From: an uncultured Eubacteriales bacterium
GTDB taxonomy: Bacteria > Bacillota > Clostridia > TANB77 > CAG-508
Direction: 5' to 3'
Length of the DNA: 64,000 bases
NCBI GenBank assembly: GCA_949289635.1
Contig: CASEOS010000003.1
Span: 28,811 to 92,810 of the forward strand
Part shown: piece after piece, positions 41,603 through 51,325 of the stretch
Layout: each line of letters starts with the position of its first letter
Position numbering within the stretch: the stretch's first letter is position 1
Notes under the pieces: model-generated
The model's input: only the letters and a program-made list of their open reading frames with translations
Databases searched by the model: none
What the model was told of the DNA's origin: nothing
Made by a program: the position numbers and the translations under genes

Positions 41603-41641
41603 ATATATTGTATATTTATATAGAAATGAGGAATTTAAAGT

Positions 41642-44002
41642 ATGTTATGTTCAGAATGTAATAAAAACCCAGCTATCCTTTTTTATAAAAAAATTGAAAA
41701 TGGAAAAGAATCTTTGGAAGGATATTGCTATGATTGTGCAAAAGCAAAAGGTATTAATCCTAACGAAGTATTATATAAACAAAATGAAATTTTATCAAAA
41801 GATAATGTTAACTTAAATGATATGACAAAACAATTTGAAACCATTTTTAAAGACTTAGCTGAAAACATTAATTTAGAAGACATTGAAAATATTGATGGTG
41901 CTATCACTTTTGAAAATAATGTTGATGATAATAGCGATGGATCTGGTAAAGTATCAGGTGCAGCTATCCCATTAAGTTCGTTATTTTCTAATATGTTTGG
42001 AAATTCAAATAATAACAATAATAGTGAACAAGAATTGAATAATGGTAGAAAAAAAGTAAAAGTAGAAAAAAAGAAAAATACAAAACAAAATAAGAGAAAA
42101 AAATTTTTAGATACTTATGGTACAAATCTAACAGCAAAAGCAAAAAACAATGAGTTAGATATTGTTATTGGAAGAGATAATGAAATTAAAAGAATCATTC
42201 AAATCTTAAATAGACGTTCAAAAAACAATCCTTGTTTAATTGGTGAACCAGGTGTTGGTAAAACAGCAATTGCTCAAGGACTAGCCATTCGAATTGCAAA
42301 TCAAAATGTACCTGCGAAATTATTAAATAAAGAAGTATATCTTTTAGATATGACAGCTGTTATTGCAGGAACACAATTTAGAGGACAATTTGAGTCTAGA
42401 ATGAAAGGAATCATTGATGAATGTAAAGAATATGGAAATATCATTCTAGTGATTGATGAAATCCATAATATCATTGGTGCTGGTGATGGTGAACATTCTA
42501 TGAATGCTGCTAACATCTTAAAACCAGCCCTTTCAAATGGTGAAATCCAATTAATTGGTACAACTACTTTAAAAGAATATAGAAAATATATTGAAAAAGA
42601 CTCTGCTTTAGAAAGAAGATTCCAACAAGTTTTAGTAGAAGAGCCAAATATTGATGATTCTATCGGTATTTTGGAAGGTATCAAAAAATATTATGAAGAA
42701 TATCATAAAGTCAAAATTTCTCTAGATGTCATTAAACAAGCTGTTATCATGTCTGAAAAATACATTCATGATAGATTTTTGCCAGATAAAGCTATCGACA
42801 TTTTAGATGAAGCCTGTTCAAGAATTAACCTAGAGAATAAAGAATTATTTACTTTGGAAAAATTAAAACAAGAATTAGAACAAGTACAAGCTGAAAAAGA
42901 AGAAGTGATTGCTGCTGACTCTACTGAAGATTACCAAAAAGCAGCTGATTTAAAAACACGTGAATGTCAATTAATTGAACAAATTGATAAATTAAATGAA
43001 ACCTTAAAACCTAGACAATTAACCGTTCAAGATATTGCTAATGTCATTGAAAGCTGGACAAAAATACCTGTTCAAAAAATTACAGAAGCAGAAACACAAA
43101 AATTATTAAATTTAGAAACCAATCTTCATAAAAGAATTATCGGCCAAGATGAAGCTGTCAGTGCTGTTGCAAGAGCTATTCGTAGAAATAGAGCAGGTTT
43201 AAAATCAACCAAAAGACCACCTTCATTTATCTTTGTTGGTCCTACTGGTGTTGGTAAAACAGAACTTGCGAAAAGTTTAGCTTATGAAATGTTTGGATCA
43301 GAAGATTCTATTATTAGAATTGACATGTCAGAATATATGGAGAGTCATTCTACTTCTAAATTAATTGGTGCCCCTCCAGGATATGTTGGTTATGATGATG
43401 CAGGACAATTAACAGATAAGGTAAAAAGAAAACCATATTCTATTATTTTATTAGATGAAATTGAAAAAGCACATCCAGATGTATTTAATATTTTATTACA
43501 AGTATTAGATGATGGGATTTTAACAGATAGCCAAGGAAATTCTGTTAGTTTCTCTAATACCATTATCATTATGACATCTAATGCAGGTTCTAATTTAAAT
43601 AATAATTCTATTGGTTTTGGAAATTCTATGATAAATAAAAACAAAATCATGGACAGTTTAAAAGATGTGTTTAGACCTGAATTCTTAAATAGAGTTGATG
43701 AAATTGTAACTTTTGATCCATTAACAAATGAACAGTTATTACAAATCGTTGATCTAATGTTAAATGATACAAAAAAAGCCTTATCAGATAAAGATATCAA
43801 AATGAATATGACAAAATCTGCTAAGAACTATATCTTAGAAAAAGGAACAGATATTAAATTTGGTGCTAGACCATTAAGAAGAGCTATCCAAAGATATGTG
43901 GAAGATGAATTGTCTGAAATGATTTTAAGACAACAACTATTAGATGGCCAAACTGTCAATATTGATTTTGTCGATGGAAATTTGAAATTTGAAGTAAAAT
44001 AG
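41642..44002 (+). CDS. clpE: ClpE-type AAA+ unfoldase with N-terminal zinc finger
   Basis: The 786-residue protein begins with a four-Cys zinc finger (CSEC at 3-6, CYDC at 29-32), then a low-complexity linker (about 115-155) and two AAA+ modules: Walker A GEPGVGKT (201-208) and GPTGVGKT (about 533-540), with VIDEIH and LLDEIE Walker B boxes and a coiled middle region between them. This is the ClpE layout rather than ClpC, which has tandem N-repeats. It unfolds proteins for ClpP. pgsA follows with a 9-bp gap, so they may be cotranscribed. Confidence 0.85.
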   Translation: MLCSECNKNPAILFYKKIENGKESLEGYCYDCAKAKGINPNEVLYKQNEILSKDNVNLNDMTKQFETIFKDLAENINLEDIENIDGAITFENNVDDNSDGSGKVSGAAIPLSSLFSNMFGNSNNNNNSEQELNNGRKKVKVEKKKNTKQNKRKKFLDTYGTNLTAKAKNNELDIVIGRDNEIKRIIQILNRRSKNNPCLIGEPGVGKTAIAQGLAIRIANQNVPAKLLNKEVYLLDMTAVIAGTQFRGQFESRMKGIIDECKEYGNIILVIDEIHNIIGAGDGEHSMNAANILKPALSNGEIQLIGTTTLKEYRKYIEKDSALERRFQQVLVEEPNIDDSIGILEGIKKYYEEYHKVKISLDVIKQAVIMSEKYIHDRFLPDKAIDILDEACSRINLENKELFTLEKLKQELEQVQAEKEEVIAADSTEDYQKAADLKTRECQLIEQIDKLNETLKPRQLTVQDIANVIESWTKIPVQKITEAETQKLLNLETNLHKRIIGQDEAVSAVARAIRRNRAGLKSTKRPPSFIFVGPTGVGKTELAKSLAYEMFGSEDSIIRIDMSEYMESHSTSKLIGAPPGYVGYDDAGQLTDKVKRKPYSIILLDEIEKAHPDVFNILLQVLDDGILTDSQGNSVSFSNTIIIMTSNAGSNLNNNSIGFGNSMINKNKIMDSLKDVFRPEFLNRVDEIVTFDPLTNEQLLQIVDLMLNDTKKALSDKDIKMNMTKSAKNYILEKGTDIKFGARPLRRAIQRYVEDELSEMILRQQLLDGQTVNIDFVDGNLKFEVK

Positions 44003-44011
44003 GAGATTTTT

Positions 44012-44605
44012 ATGTTAAAACATGTACCAAATGCACTAACCATTATTCGATTTTTATTGATACCATTTATTGTAATAAATATTTTTAATGGAAATTATAT
44101 ATTAGCTTTCATATTCTTCACAGTATCTGGTGTCACAGATATTGCAGATGGATGTATTGCAAGAAAATTTAATTTAATATCTAACTTCGGAAAATTAATG
44201 GATCCTTTGGCAGATAAATTAACACAAATTGCAACACTTGCTTCTTTAACTTTAATCCATATTATTCCTATTTGGATATTAGCAGTTGTATTATTAAAAG
44301 AATTAATTATGATTGCAGGTGCTTCTTTCCTTTATGGTAAAGATGTTGTTGTATATAGCAAATGGTATGGAAAATTGGCAACTGTCCTTTTCTATTTTGC
44401 TATTGTATGTTCATTATTAATTAATCAATTTGATTTACCATCTATATGGTCTAACTTGGATTTGTGGTTATTCTATTTAGCTTTATTTACTACTGTATTT
44501 TCTTTAGTTATGTATGTAAAAGATGTTTATAAAAAAGGATTTATTGATAAAGAAGATTTAAAAAAAGAAGTTACCATTGATAAAAAAGAAAGAAAACATA
44601 AATAA
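44012..44605 (+). CDS. pgsA: CDP-diacylglycerol-glycerol-3-phosphate phosphatidyltransferase
   Basis: The 197-residue membrane enzyme has the CDP-alcohol phosphotransferase signature D-x2-D-G-x2-A-R-x8-G-x3-D-x3-D, visible as DIADGCIARKF then GKLMDPLADKL (about 47-75), and several hydrophobic helices. It makes phosphatidylglycerophosphate, the committed step to phosphatidylglycerol. Its Lys-rich tail ends before a strong terminator. Confidence 0.92.
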   Translation: MLKHVPNALTIIRFLLIPFIVINIFNGNYILAFIFFTVSGVTDIADGCIARKFNLISNFGKLMDPLADKLTQIATLASLTLIHIIPIWILAVVLLKELIMIAGASFLYGKDVVVYSKWYGKLATVLFYFAIVCSLLINQFDLPSIWSNLDLWLFYLALFTTVFSLVMYVKDVYKKGFIDKEDLKKEVTIDKKERKHK

Positions 44606-44611
44606 ATTGTA

Positions 44612-44657
44612 AAAGAAGGAAGATTTCCTCAACAATTGGAAATCTTCCTTCTTTTAT
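44612..44657 (+). terminator. Terminator of clpE-pgsA
   Basis: Stem AAAAGAAGGAAGATTTCC with GGAAATCTTCCTTCTTTT around a 10-nt loop; an unusually long and stable 18-bp stem directly after pgsA. Confidence 0.8.
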
Positions 44658-44665
44658 GAGAAGCA

Positions 44666-44833
44666 TTATTCGTTTTCCTTCATGCGCAGTATATGTATGA
44701 TAGCTGCTACTACACACACTAATATAATTACTATGTGTACAGAAACATTTTCCTGCCCCTGTCCAAGAGCAGCAGTACCTCCGATAATACCGCCTAGAAC
44801 CAAAGTAATAACTTCATTTTTTTTGTTTCTCAT
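44666..44833 (-). CDS. Small membrane protein, G+C-richer than neighbours
   Basis: A 55-residue ORF starting MRNKKNEVITLVLGGIIGG; AAGGAGG is correctly spaced before this ATG, while upstream in-frame ATGs have no site. It has two hydrophobic segments (about 8-22 and 31-48) and a charged end RMKENE. No family recognised. It has its own promoter (44917-44945) inside the end of the neighbouring gene and a leader hairpin CTCGGAGG/CCTCCGAG (44857-44877). It shares its compact single-gene layout and composition with the small genes at 18044, 18572 and 25522. Confidence 0.6.
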   Translation of the reverse strand: MRNKKNEVITLVLGGIIGGTAALGQGQENVSVHIVIILVCVVAAIIHILRMKENE

Positions 44834-44856
44834 TTTATTTTTACCTCCTTGTACTA

Positions 44857-44877
44857 CTCGGAGGCATACCCTCCGAG
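44857..44877 (-). promoter_or_regulatory. Leader hairpin of the 44666 gene
   Basis: Perfect 8-bp stem CTCGGAGG/CCTCCGAG with a 5-nt loop, 24 nt upstream of the start codon. Its arm carries a decoy GGAGG close to the true ribosome site. Confidence 0.5.
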
Positions 44878-44916
44878 ATTTCTTTCCCTTTGGGTACAGC
44901 ATAACGCTACCTTTAT

Positions 44917-44945
44917 TATACCACATTTACATAATTTTTTCAAAA
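44917..44945 (-). promoter_or_regulatory. Promoter of the 44666 gene
   Basis: Minus strand TTGAAA (44940-44945), 17 bp, TATAAT (44917-44922), starting right at the stop codon of the upstream gene. Confidence 0.7.
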
Positions 44946-44946
44946 T

Positions 44947-45555
44947 TTATTCATAGTCTTCAATTAATTGATTTAATTCTACCCTTCCATTTGCTTCAAT
45001 ACCATTTTGCAATTCAATTCTATCTGTTTCTGTTAAAAATTCTGTTGCAATATCTGTTTCTTCTACTAGTTCTTCTGTATCTCCTGTTTTTAGATATACA
45101 ACCACTTTTCCATCTTTTTCTCTTAAGATATAATGTTCTCCACATTCACTATCAAATTCTCTATATAATATAATTTGATTTCGTGAGAACTCCTCAATTG
45201 TCCACCCTTCATATTGTTGTTGTAAATCCTCTTCCGTCTTATTTACTAATTCAGTTGGTACACTAGAATATTGTTCAATCGTATGTCCACAATCATTGTA
45301 ATGTCTTCTAAATACAATAGAACAGTTGGGAGATATTTTTTCTCCTTCTGAGCTTGTCTCCTCTACTAGTGTATTACTTTCTACCATTTCTTCATATTCA
45401 TCTGTACATTCATCATAAATTTCTTCTTGATTTTGTTCTGCAATTTGTGTTTCTGTTTTTTTCTGGTCTGAAAATTTTTTTATTAAAATAGTGCCAATGA
45501 CTGTCCCTAAGATAAATAATACAATAATGGCTGAAATGATGATACTTTTTTTCAT
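44947..45555 (-). CDS. BofC C-terminal-domain protein
   Basis: The start is MKKSIIISAIIVLF, the first residue of a clear membrane anchor; an ATG 24 codons upstream is unsupported. The 202-residue protein has a helix at about 4-24, a Glu/Gln/Thr linker, then a domain with CSIVFRRHYNDCGHTIEQY and DLQQQYEGWTIEEFSRNQI, followed by REFDSECGEHYILREKDGKV, which matches the BofC C-terminal domain. BofC controls SpoIVB protease in the sigma-K checkpoint of sporulation in Bacillus. Four Cys residues are conserved-looking. Whether it plays the same role here is inference. Confidence 0.7.
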   Translation of the reverse strand: MKKSIIISAIIVLFILGTVIGTILIKKFSDQKKTETQIAEQNQEEIYDECTDEYEEMVESNTLVEETSSEGEKISPNCSIVFRRHYNDCGHTIEQYSSVPTELVNKTEEDLQQQYEGWTIEEFSRNQIILYREFDSECGEHYILREKDGKVVVYLKTGDTEELVEETDIATEFLTETDRIELQNGIEANGRVELNQLIEDYE

Positions 45556-45700
45556 ATTTTTACAGTCCTTTCCAAAGATAAAATTAATTCTTAAAGTTCT
45601 TATCTTTCCAACTTTACCTTTTCTCACCTTTTATAGTATTATTTACCTTTTTTTCTCCTTTATACATTTTTCTTGTATTTTTAGCAATAAAGACATAAAA

Positions 45701-45735
45701 AAGTTGCCAAAATGGCCCGTCCCCTTTGGCAACTT
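45701..45735. repeat. Single GGGGACGG-loop hairpin (REP-like)
   Basis: Perfect 11-bp stem AAGTTGCCAAA/TTTGGCAACTT around a 13-nt loop that on the minus strand reads GGGGACGGGCCAT. It abuts the ancestral stop codon of comEC (45736). A solo copy of the motif that is paired at 10931 and 29692. Confidence 0.7.
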
Positions 45736-48373
45736 TCAGTTTCCTATAAACTTTTTCACACGAACTCTTCCTTTATGATTAACAGTTATGCTGATTTCCC
45801 CATTTTTATCTGTTCTAAAAATCTGCATACCGAAATGATTGTAATCTTTCAAGAACAACATCACTTGGATGTCCAAACATATTACTTTCTCCTACACCAA
45901 TGATTGCTACTTTACTATTCACCGCTTTTAAAAATTCTTCTGTTGATGAACTTTTAGAACCATGATGTGCTACTTTTAATACCGTTGCTTTTAATATATC
46001 TAAATCATTGTTATAAGTATCTAAAATCTTTTTTTCTGCTACTTCTTCTATATCTCCAGTAAATAGCATACTAAACTCTTTATATTGTAATTTCATTACC
46101 ATAGCATTATTATTTAATTGATTTTCTTCTATTTGTTTTTCAATTGGCCATAATATGTGGAAAGTAACATCTCCTATTATAATTTTGTCCCCTTTCTTTA
46201 CTTCTCGTACTTGTAAATTTTTCTCCTTTACTCGTCCTAAAAATTCCTCATAATTTTCACTTTCTTTTTCCTGTTTACCAACAAATATCTGTCCTACCTT
46301 CAATTCTTCTAATAGAGATAATATTCCACCTACATGGTCTTGATCAAAATGGGAAATAAATACATAATCTAGTTTTGTATATCCTCTGTCTAATAAATAT
46401 GGTATTAATGTATCTTTTCCTACATCAAACGAACTTGATGTACTTCCCCCTCCATCAATTAAAATGGTTTTATGATTTGGTGTAATGATAAAACAAGCAT
46501 CTCCTTGTCCTACATCCAAGAAATGAATTTCTAAATCTTTAGGAAATTGATAGATTCCTATTAAAAAAATCATTAGTAAAATCACTTTATAAGTTCTTAC
46601 AATAAATGCTTTTCCATTTTTTTCTTGGAAAATTTTTTGATATATTTTCTTTGTTTTCTTCTTTTTCTCATATAGTTTATATTTCATCAATGCAATTAGA
46701 TTTTTTACTCTTTTTTGTGTACTATTTAAATGTTTTCCAGTATACACGACATATATTTGATTACCCACCAATATGACTATATAATATATAATAATGCCTA
46801 AAATACTTGGTGTAGGTACATATATTTTAGAAAAGGGTAAATTTGATAAATTGGAAATTTGTATTAAACCTTTAATGCCGAATGATAAAAAAATAGAAAT
46901 AAACTGTGAAAATTTTAAGTGAATAAATGTACCAAAGATAAAAATGATGGATAAAAACATAATAGGACCAATGATGATACTAACTAAAATATTGGTTATC
47001 ACAAAATAGATTCCTATTATATGAAAATGATAGAGCATAATTGGTAAAATCATCATTTGAGCAGAAAGTGTAACAGATACCATATCTTTTAGATTTTCTA
47101 CTATTTTAGAAATTCGTTTGCTTCTTTTTATTTCGATATGATTGTTTATCCATTTCATATTATCCAAATATTGCTTTATGTTTTTATGGAATAAAATAAT
47201 TCCTATTGTACCTAAATATGATAATTGCAGTCCAACACCTGTAAGGGCATATGGATTTTGTATTAAGATGATACCTAAAGAAATGGCAATAGATGTCCAA
47301 ATATCATTTTTTCTATACACTAAGAAAGCAAGCATATTCATTATTCCCATGATTCCTGCTCTTACAATTGAACTTGTAAATCCTGTTAGAGCCATGTAAA
47401 ATACTAATCCAAAGATAACCACATATTTGACTTGCCTTTTTCCTAACCATTTCTTAAAAACAACTTCTATTCCAATAATAATATAAATAATATGCATACC
47501 AGATACTGCTAATACATGAGAAATATTGGCTACTTGAAATTTTTCTTTTAATTCTTCTTGTAGCTCCGTAGTATCTCCTAAGATTAATCCTTTTACAATT
47601 TGTGCTTCTTCTTTTTCTAAAACTGTTTCAATATTCTTTGTGATTGCTACCTTAATTGTATGGATACCTTTTTCAATCCAATTTGTATTATTTGAAGATA
47701 TTTTCTGATACTTTTCCACTTTTAATGTACCATATATATGGATAGATTTTAAATATAGTTGATAATCAAATCCACCTGTATTCCTTTGTTCACTTCCCTT
47801 TCGAAACTCTCCTTGTAATCGTACTTTATCACCATACTCAAATAAAATATCTTTTTTTACTTCTATATAGATTTCTGTTAATTTGTATGTATCAGAATGA
47901 TTTACTTCTAATACCTTTAGTTTATATCGATTTTTATATTCTTTTTCTTCTTGATTGCTAATTATGATTCCTTCTACTGTTATGTTTTCTTCAGGATATA
48001 GATTTTCATATTGTTTTTCTTGAAATAAGACAATCGTATTTGAAATAATAGAACTGATAGCAATTAAAAAAATAACTTGCTTTGTAAAAACGAATTTGAT
48101 ATATCGAAAATATCTACGAATTGAAAATAATGGAAATGGTGTTTTTCTTTTCCTTTGATCTTTTTGTTTCTTTTTTCGCAAGTCAATTTCTTGAAAATAA
48201 GATGGAATAGAATAAAGCATTTTACAAATAAAATGAACTATTTTGGTATAACATAAAAAAGCTATGAGGATATAGAAAAGGACTATACTAAAATTTAAGT
48301 ATAGCCCCCATATAATTCCAATAATATATCCTATAATGATAATGACAATTGGTCTCTTCAAATTTGTTATCAT
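45736..48373 (-). pseudogene. comEC: ComEC/Rec2 DNA-uptake channel, frameshifted near the 3' end
   Basis: The frame from the ATG at 48373 runs to a stop at 45815 (852 residues). It has an N-terminal membrane pair, an OB-like domain, the multi-span Competence domain (VSGMHIIYIIIGIE, GFTSSIVRAGIMGIMNMLAF) and a metallo-beta-lactamase domain (FLDVGQGDACF, ISHFDQDHVGG, VAHHGSKSSST). The usual ending is missing, but the next frame supplies it: HFGMQIFRTDKNGEIS, TVNHKGRVRVKKFIGN and a stop at 45736. One extra base near 45838 explains this. About 31 residues after the beta-lactamase core are altered or lost, so function might be partly kept. A start further upstream (GTG at 48433) is possible. Confidence 0.8.
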
Positions 48374-48414
48374 TCCTTTCCCAAGATATAAGCTTGGTTG
48401 AAAATAATTATCAT
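48372..48414 (-). other. Possible 14-codon coupling peptide between the NlpC/P60 gene and comEC
   Basis: An ATG overlaps the upstream stop codon (TAATG) ten bases after AAGGAG and encodes MIIIFNQAYILGKE; its TGA overlaps the comEC ATG (ATGA). The comEC ATG itself has a ribosome site that is too close, so translation by coupling is plausible. This is an inference from sequence only. Confidence 0.35.
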
Positions 48415-49691
48415 TATAATACTCTCCTTGCACCTACATAATTATTATTATAATATCCTGTGTTTAAAGAGTCAATTCTAACTCCTGTTGATGGAGTTGA
48501 TGCATGGATGATTTGTCCTCCACCAATATAGATTGCCACATGATTAATTCCAGATTTACCAAACATAACTAAGTCACCTGGTTGTAAGTTTGCTCTACTA
48601 ACAGCAACACCATTACTATATTGTCCAGCAGCAGTTCTATTTAAAGATTTTCCATGTTGTCTAAATACATATGAAGTAAATCCTGAACAGTCAAATCCTG
48701 TACTTGGTGAACTTCCTCCATAAGTATATTTATATCCTAAATATTTTTTTGCTGTTGCTACAATAGATGAACCATTTCCAGATGATGGCACATTTGTTGC
48801 TTGTGTTGTAGCTGTTTGACTGGTTTTATTTGTGGTTGATTTTGTACTACTTGTTCTTCTAGAAGTACTTTGGCCTCTTGATGTTTGTTGTTTTGTATTT
48901 GATAATAATGAAGTTGAAATATATCCTTCTACATTATTTACTTTTACTTTACTCCAACCATTTTCTTCACTATAAACTTGCACTTCTGTATTTAATGCAA
49001 CAGTTGTCACAATTGTACTAGAAGTATTTGCCTCTTGTCTTACATTAACAGTTGTAGAATTTACATATTGTGTTTTGATTGGTGTTTCTTGAACTGGTTC
49101 CTGTTGTTCTTCTTGTACTTCTTCTGAAGTTTCTTCTACTGGCTCATCTTTCTTTAATTTATCTTTTCTCAACCAACCTTTTGTTGTTTCTGTTTCTACA
49201 CATGCCCATCCATTCATGATTTCTGTAACAGTAACAGTTTCATCTGCTTTTAGTTCTATCACATCTGTTGCATTAATAGATGGTATTAATTTTAGTCTTA
49301 TATTTTCTGAAACTTTATATTCACCTAATGTTATTTCTTCTATACTGTTTGTTTCAGTACTTTCTTCTGTTGTATTTTCACTTGTTTGTTGATTATCTTC
49401 TGTAGGTTCTGGATTTGAAGTTACTGTAACTAGTTCTTTTTTTACATATCCTGTAATATGATTATATGTAATTTGATACCAGTCACCTTCTTCTCCAACG
49501 ATTTCAACTTCTTGATTCAAAGTAATTTGTTCCAAGATTGTACTTTCAGCATCTGCTGTCTCTCTTAAATTAGCAACATCTACATTGATTGTTCCTGTAT
49601 TTGCTGCTAAGCTAATATTTATAAAAAGCAAACTAGCTAATGATATAATTGCCATAACAAAAATGCTTTTTATATTCATTTTACTTTTCAT
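48414..49691 (-). CDS. Secreted SH3b-NlpC/P60 peptidoglycan endopeptidase
   Basis: The 425-residue protein has a signal peptide (about 1-30, ending NISLAANT), three bacterial SH3 domains (about 32-92, 123-180, 208-265; repeated VNLR/VNVR-type starts), a Ser/Thr-rich linker (about 270-310) and a C-terminal NlpC/P60 domain with catalytic Cys in GFDCSGFTSYVF, His in INHVAIYIGGG and a third site in IIHASTP. It should cut peptide stems (typically D-Glu-DAP) in peptidoglycan for cell separation or growth. It overlaps the comEC region in the same transcription direction. Confidence 0.92.
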   Translation of the reverse strand: MKSKMNIKSIFVMAIISLASLLFINISLAANTGTINVDVANLRETADAESTILEQITLNQEVEIVGEEGDWYQITYNHITGYVKKELVTVTSNPEPTEDNQQTSENTTEESTETNSIEEITLGEYKVSENIRLKLIPSINATDVIELKADETVTVTEIMNGWACVETETTKGWLRKDKLKKDEPVEETSEEVQEEQQEPVQETPIKTQYVNSTTVNVRQEANTSSTIVTTVALNTEVQVYSEENGWSKVKVNNVEGYISTSLLSNTKQQTSRGQSTSRRTSSTKSTTNKTSQTATTQATNVPSSGNGSSIVATAKKYLGYKYTYGGSSPSTGFDCSGFTSYVFRQHGKSLNRTAAGQYSNGVAVSRANLQPGDLVMFGKSGINHVAIYIGGGQIIHASTPSTGVRIDSLNTGYYNNNYVGARRVL

Positions 49692-49762
49692 TGTAATCCT
49701 TCTCCTTAAATATTTTATATTTTAAAAAAAGTAGTACCGAAACAGTATACTATAAATCTAAA

Positions 49763-49786
49763 AAAAAGTCAAATTTTTGACTTTTT
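49763..49786 (-). terminator. Terminator of the XRE-kinase locus
   Basis: Stem AAAAAGTCAAA/TTTGACTTTTT with a 2-nt loop and a U-rich tail on the minus strand, 45 bp past the XRE gene. Confidence 0.65.
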
Positions 49787-49831
49787 CCCAGAATTTGTTA
49801 ATTTGTATTTCCATTCTACTTTATATAATGC

Positions 49832-50164
49832 TCATACTACTTGATTTTTTATCATTAATTTTACCATATTACAGATTAATCTTTGTTTTTCCAGATTACA
49901 TTTAATAATTAATTCATATAGTTCTTTATCCATATATCGTATTATATGATCATTTTTTTCATTTAGAACATCATAAATAGATATATTCAAGAAATCACAT
50001 ATTTTCATAAATGTTTTTAAATCTATTTTTGTTTCTCCATTTTCTAGTTTGCTTATATAATTCATAGATATTCCTAGAAACTCTGCCATTTGTTTTTGCG
50101 TAATTTTATTTTCTATTCTTGTTACTTGTATCCTTTTACCAATATTAGAAAAATCCATGTTCAT
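49832..50164 (-). CDS. XRE-family helix-turn-helix regulator
   Basis: The 110-residue protein has an N-terminal HTH_3 domain (IGKRIQVTRIENKITQKQMA, then EFLGISMNYISKLENGETKI, about residues 8-47) and a short helical C-terminus for dimerisation. It lies 110 bp downstream of the second HipA-like kinase on the same strand and before a terminator, so it could be the HipB-like regulator or antitoxin partner of the kinases. HipB genes usually precede the kinase; here the regulator comes last. Confidence 0.8.
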   Translation of the reverse strand: MNMDFSNIGKRIQVTRIENKITQKQMAEFLGISMNYISKLENGETKIDLKTFMKICDFLNISIYDVLNEKNDHIIRYMDKELYELIIKCNLEKQRLICNMVKLMIKNQVV

Positions 50165-50274
50165 ATTATCACTTCTCCTTCATTGGTAAATATAACATTA
50201 TGAGTTTTATTTGTCAATACATTTTTTTACATAATAGTAAAAATTAATTTTCAATACTCTTAAATGCATACATT

Positions 50275-51324
50275 TTATCTTCCTTCATCTACTTCTAAAG
50301 AGTCAAAATTTTTAGCATTTTCTAATACTTCTTTTGCAAAAATATTTCTATATGTATACATTTGTGTAGCAAGCTCAATATACACTCTAGGCAATCCTTC
50401 ACATTCTTCTAAAAGTTTCCTTATACTTTCAGTTGTATGTATACTTAATTGTTTTTGTAAAATTTCTCTTGTTTCTTGTGGATATGTATTTATCAAATAT
50501 TCTAACATCTCTTTATATGTTGAATTTTTCTTAGTTTCTCCTGGTACATGCATTCTAGAGAAAAATTTTTCATCTATTTCCTTCTCCACTTCTTGATTTT
50601 TTAATATATCTTCAACAAAATTTTGATTTTCATAAAGACCTAATACTCTTTCATTATCATATAATGAATATAAGTCAATATTTTCATTTCCTTTAATCTG
50701 CATAGACCAGTTCTCATCATGCCTATCATAGTTCCCATATAAACAATCATATACAATCATTTCTATAATTCTTTTTTTAGTTTGCTGTATTTTGTCCTGT
50801 ATAAATTCTTCTGAATATATCTCTTGATTTCTATAAAAATCTTCTACTCGAGAAACAATAGCGGCAAAGATTAATTCTACATTATCATTAGCATTTGCTT
50901 TATGTATGTCATCTTTTATGATGCTTTCATACTTTTCTCTATATTTTTCTTTAAATCTTTCAATTGTAATTTTTCCAGCTTCTAGTGTATCTTCACTTTC
51001 TAATTGACTATAAATGATACAACCATCTTTTTCTTCTGGTGTTCCATGATTTATCTCTTTATGTATATTTTCATAATATTGATTAAGATGTGCTAATTCT
51101 GCTTTACAAGCTGGTATGTCTGTCGATTTTGCCAAAACACTTCCTACAAACTCTCCGTAATGGTTTGCACAGAAAACTTTTCTATCTTTAAATTCTGATC
51201 TTTTTGGTTTAAATAATCCTTTTTCACGTTTTTTAGAATCTATATACCATCTTTTTCCTTTTAACTCTCCTACTTTTTCGAACTTATATGGTACAAATCC
51301 ATCAATATTTCTAAATTCGAACAT
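50275..51324 (-). CDS. HipA-like protein kinase B
   Basis: The 349-residue protein has the catalytic signature of HipA/CtkA-type kinases: a basic GLFKPKRSEF strand as likely ATP-binding lysine (about 36-45), NHYGEFVGSVLAKSTDIPAC (about 54-73), the catalytic loop LYGNYDRHDENWSMQI (Asp and Asn near 200-205) and the metal-binding LYDNERVLGL near 225. No N-terminal HipA subdomain is attached. Its ATG follows the stop codon of the small middle gene by one base, so they are translationally coupled. It probably phosphorylates a protein; target unknown. A second kinase of the same type lies upstream. Confidence 0.75.
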   Translation of the reverse strand: MFEFRNIDGFVPYKFEKVGELKGKRWYIDSKKREKGLFKPKRSEFKDRKVFCANHYGEFVGSVLAKSTDIPACKAELAHLNQYYENIHKEINHGTPEEKDGCIIYSQLESEDTLEAGKITIERFKEKYREKYESIIKDDIHKANANDNVELIFAAIVSRVEDFYRNQEIYSEEFIQDKIQQTKKRIIEMIVYDCLYGNYDRHDENWSMQIKGNENIDLYSLYDNERVLGLYENQNFVEDILKNQEVEKEIDEKFFSRMHVPGETKKNSTYKEMLEYLINTYPQETREILQKQLSIHTTESIRKLLEECEGLPRVYIELATQMYTYRNIFAKEVLENAKNFDSLEVDEGR

Positions 51325-51325
51325 A

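Noticed and set aside
41574..41816. Plus ORF overlapping the clpE start
   Set aside because: It begins inside the clpE promoter and is in another frame than the zinc-finger start.
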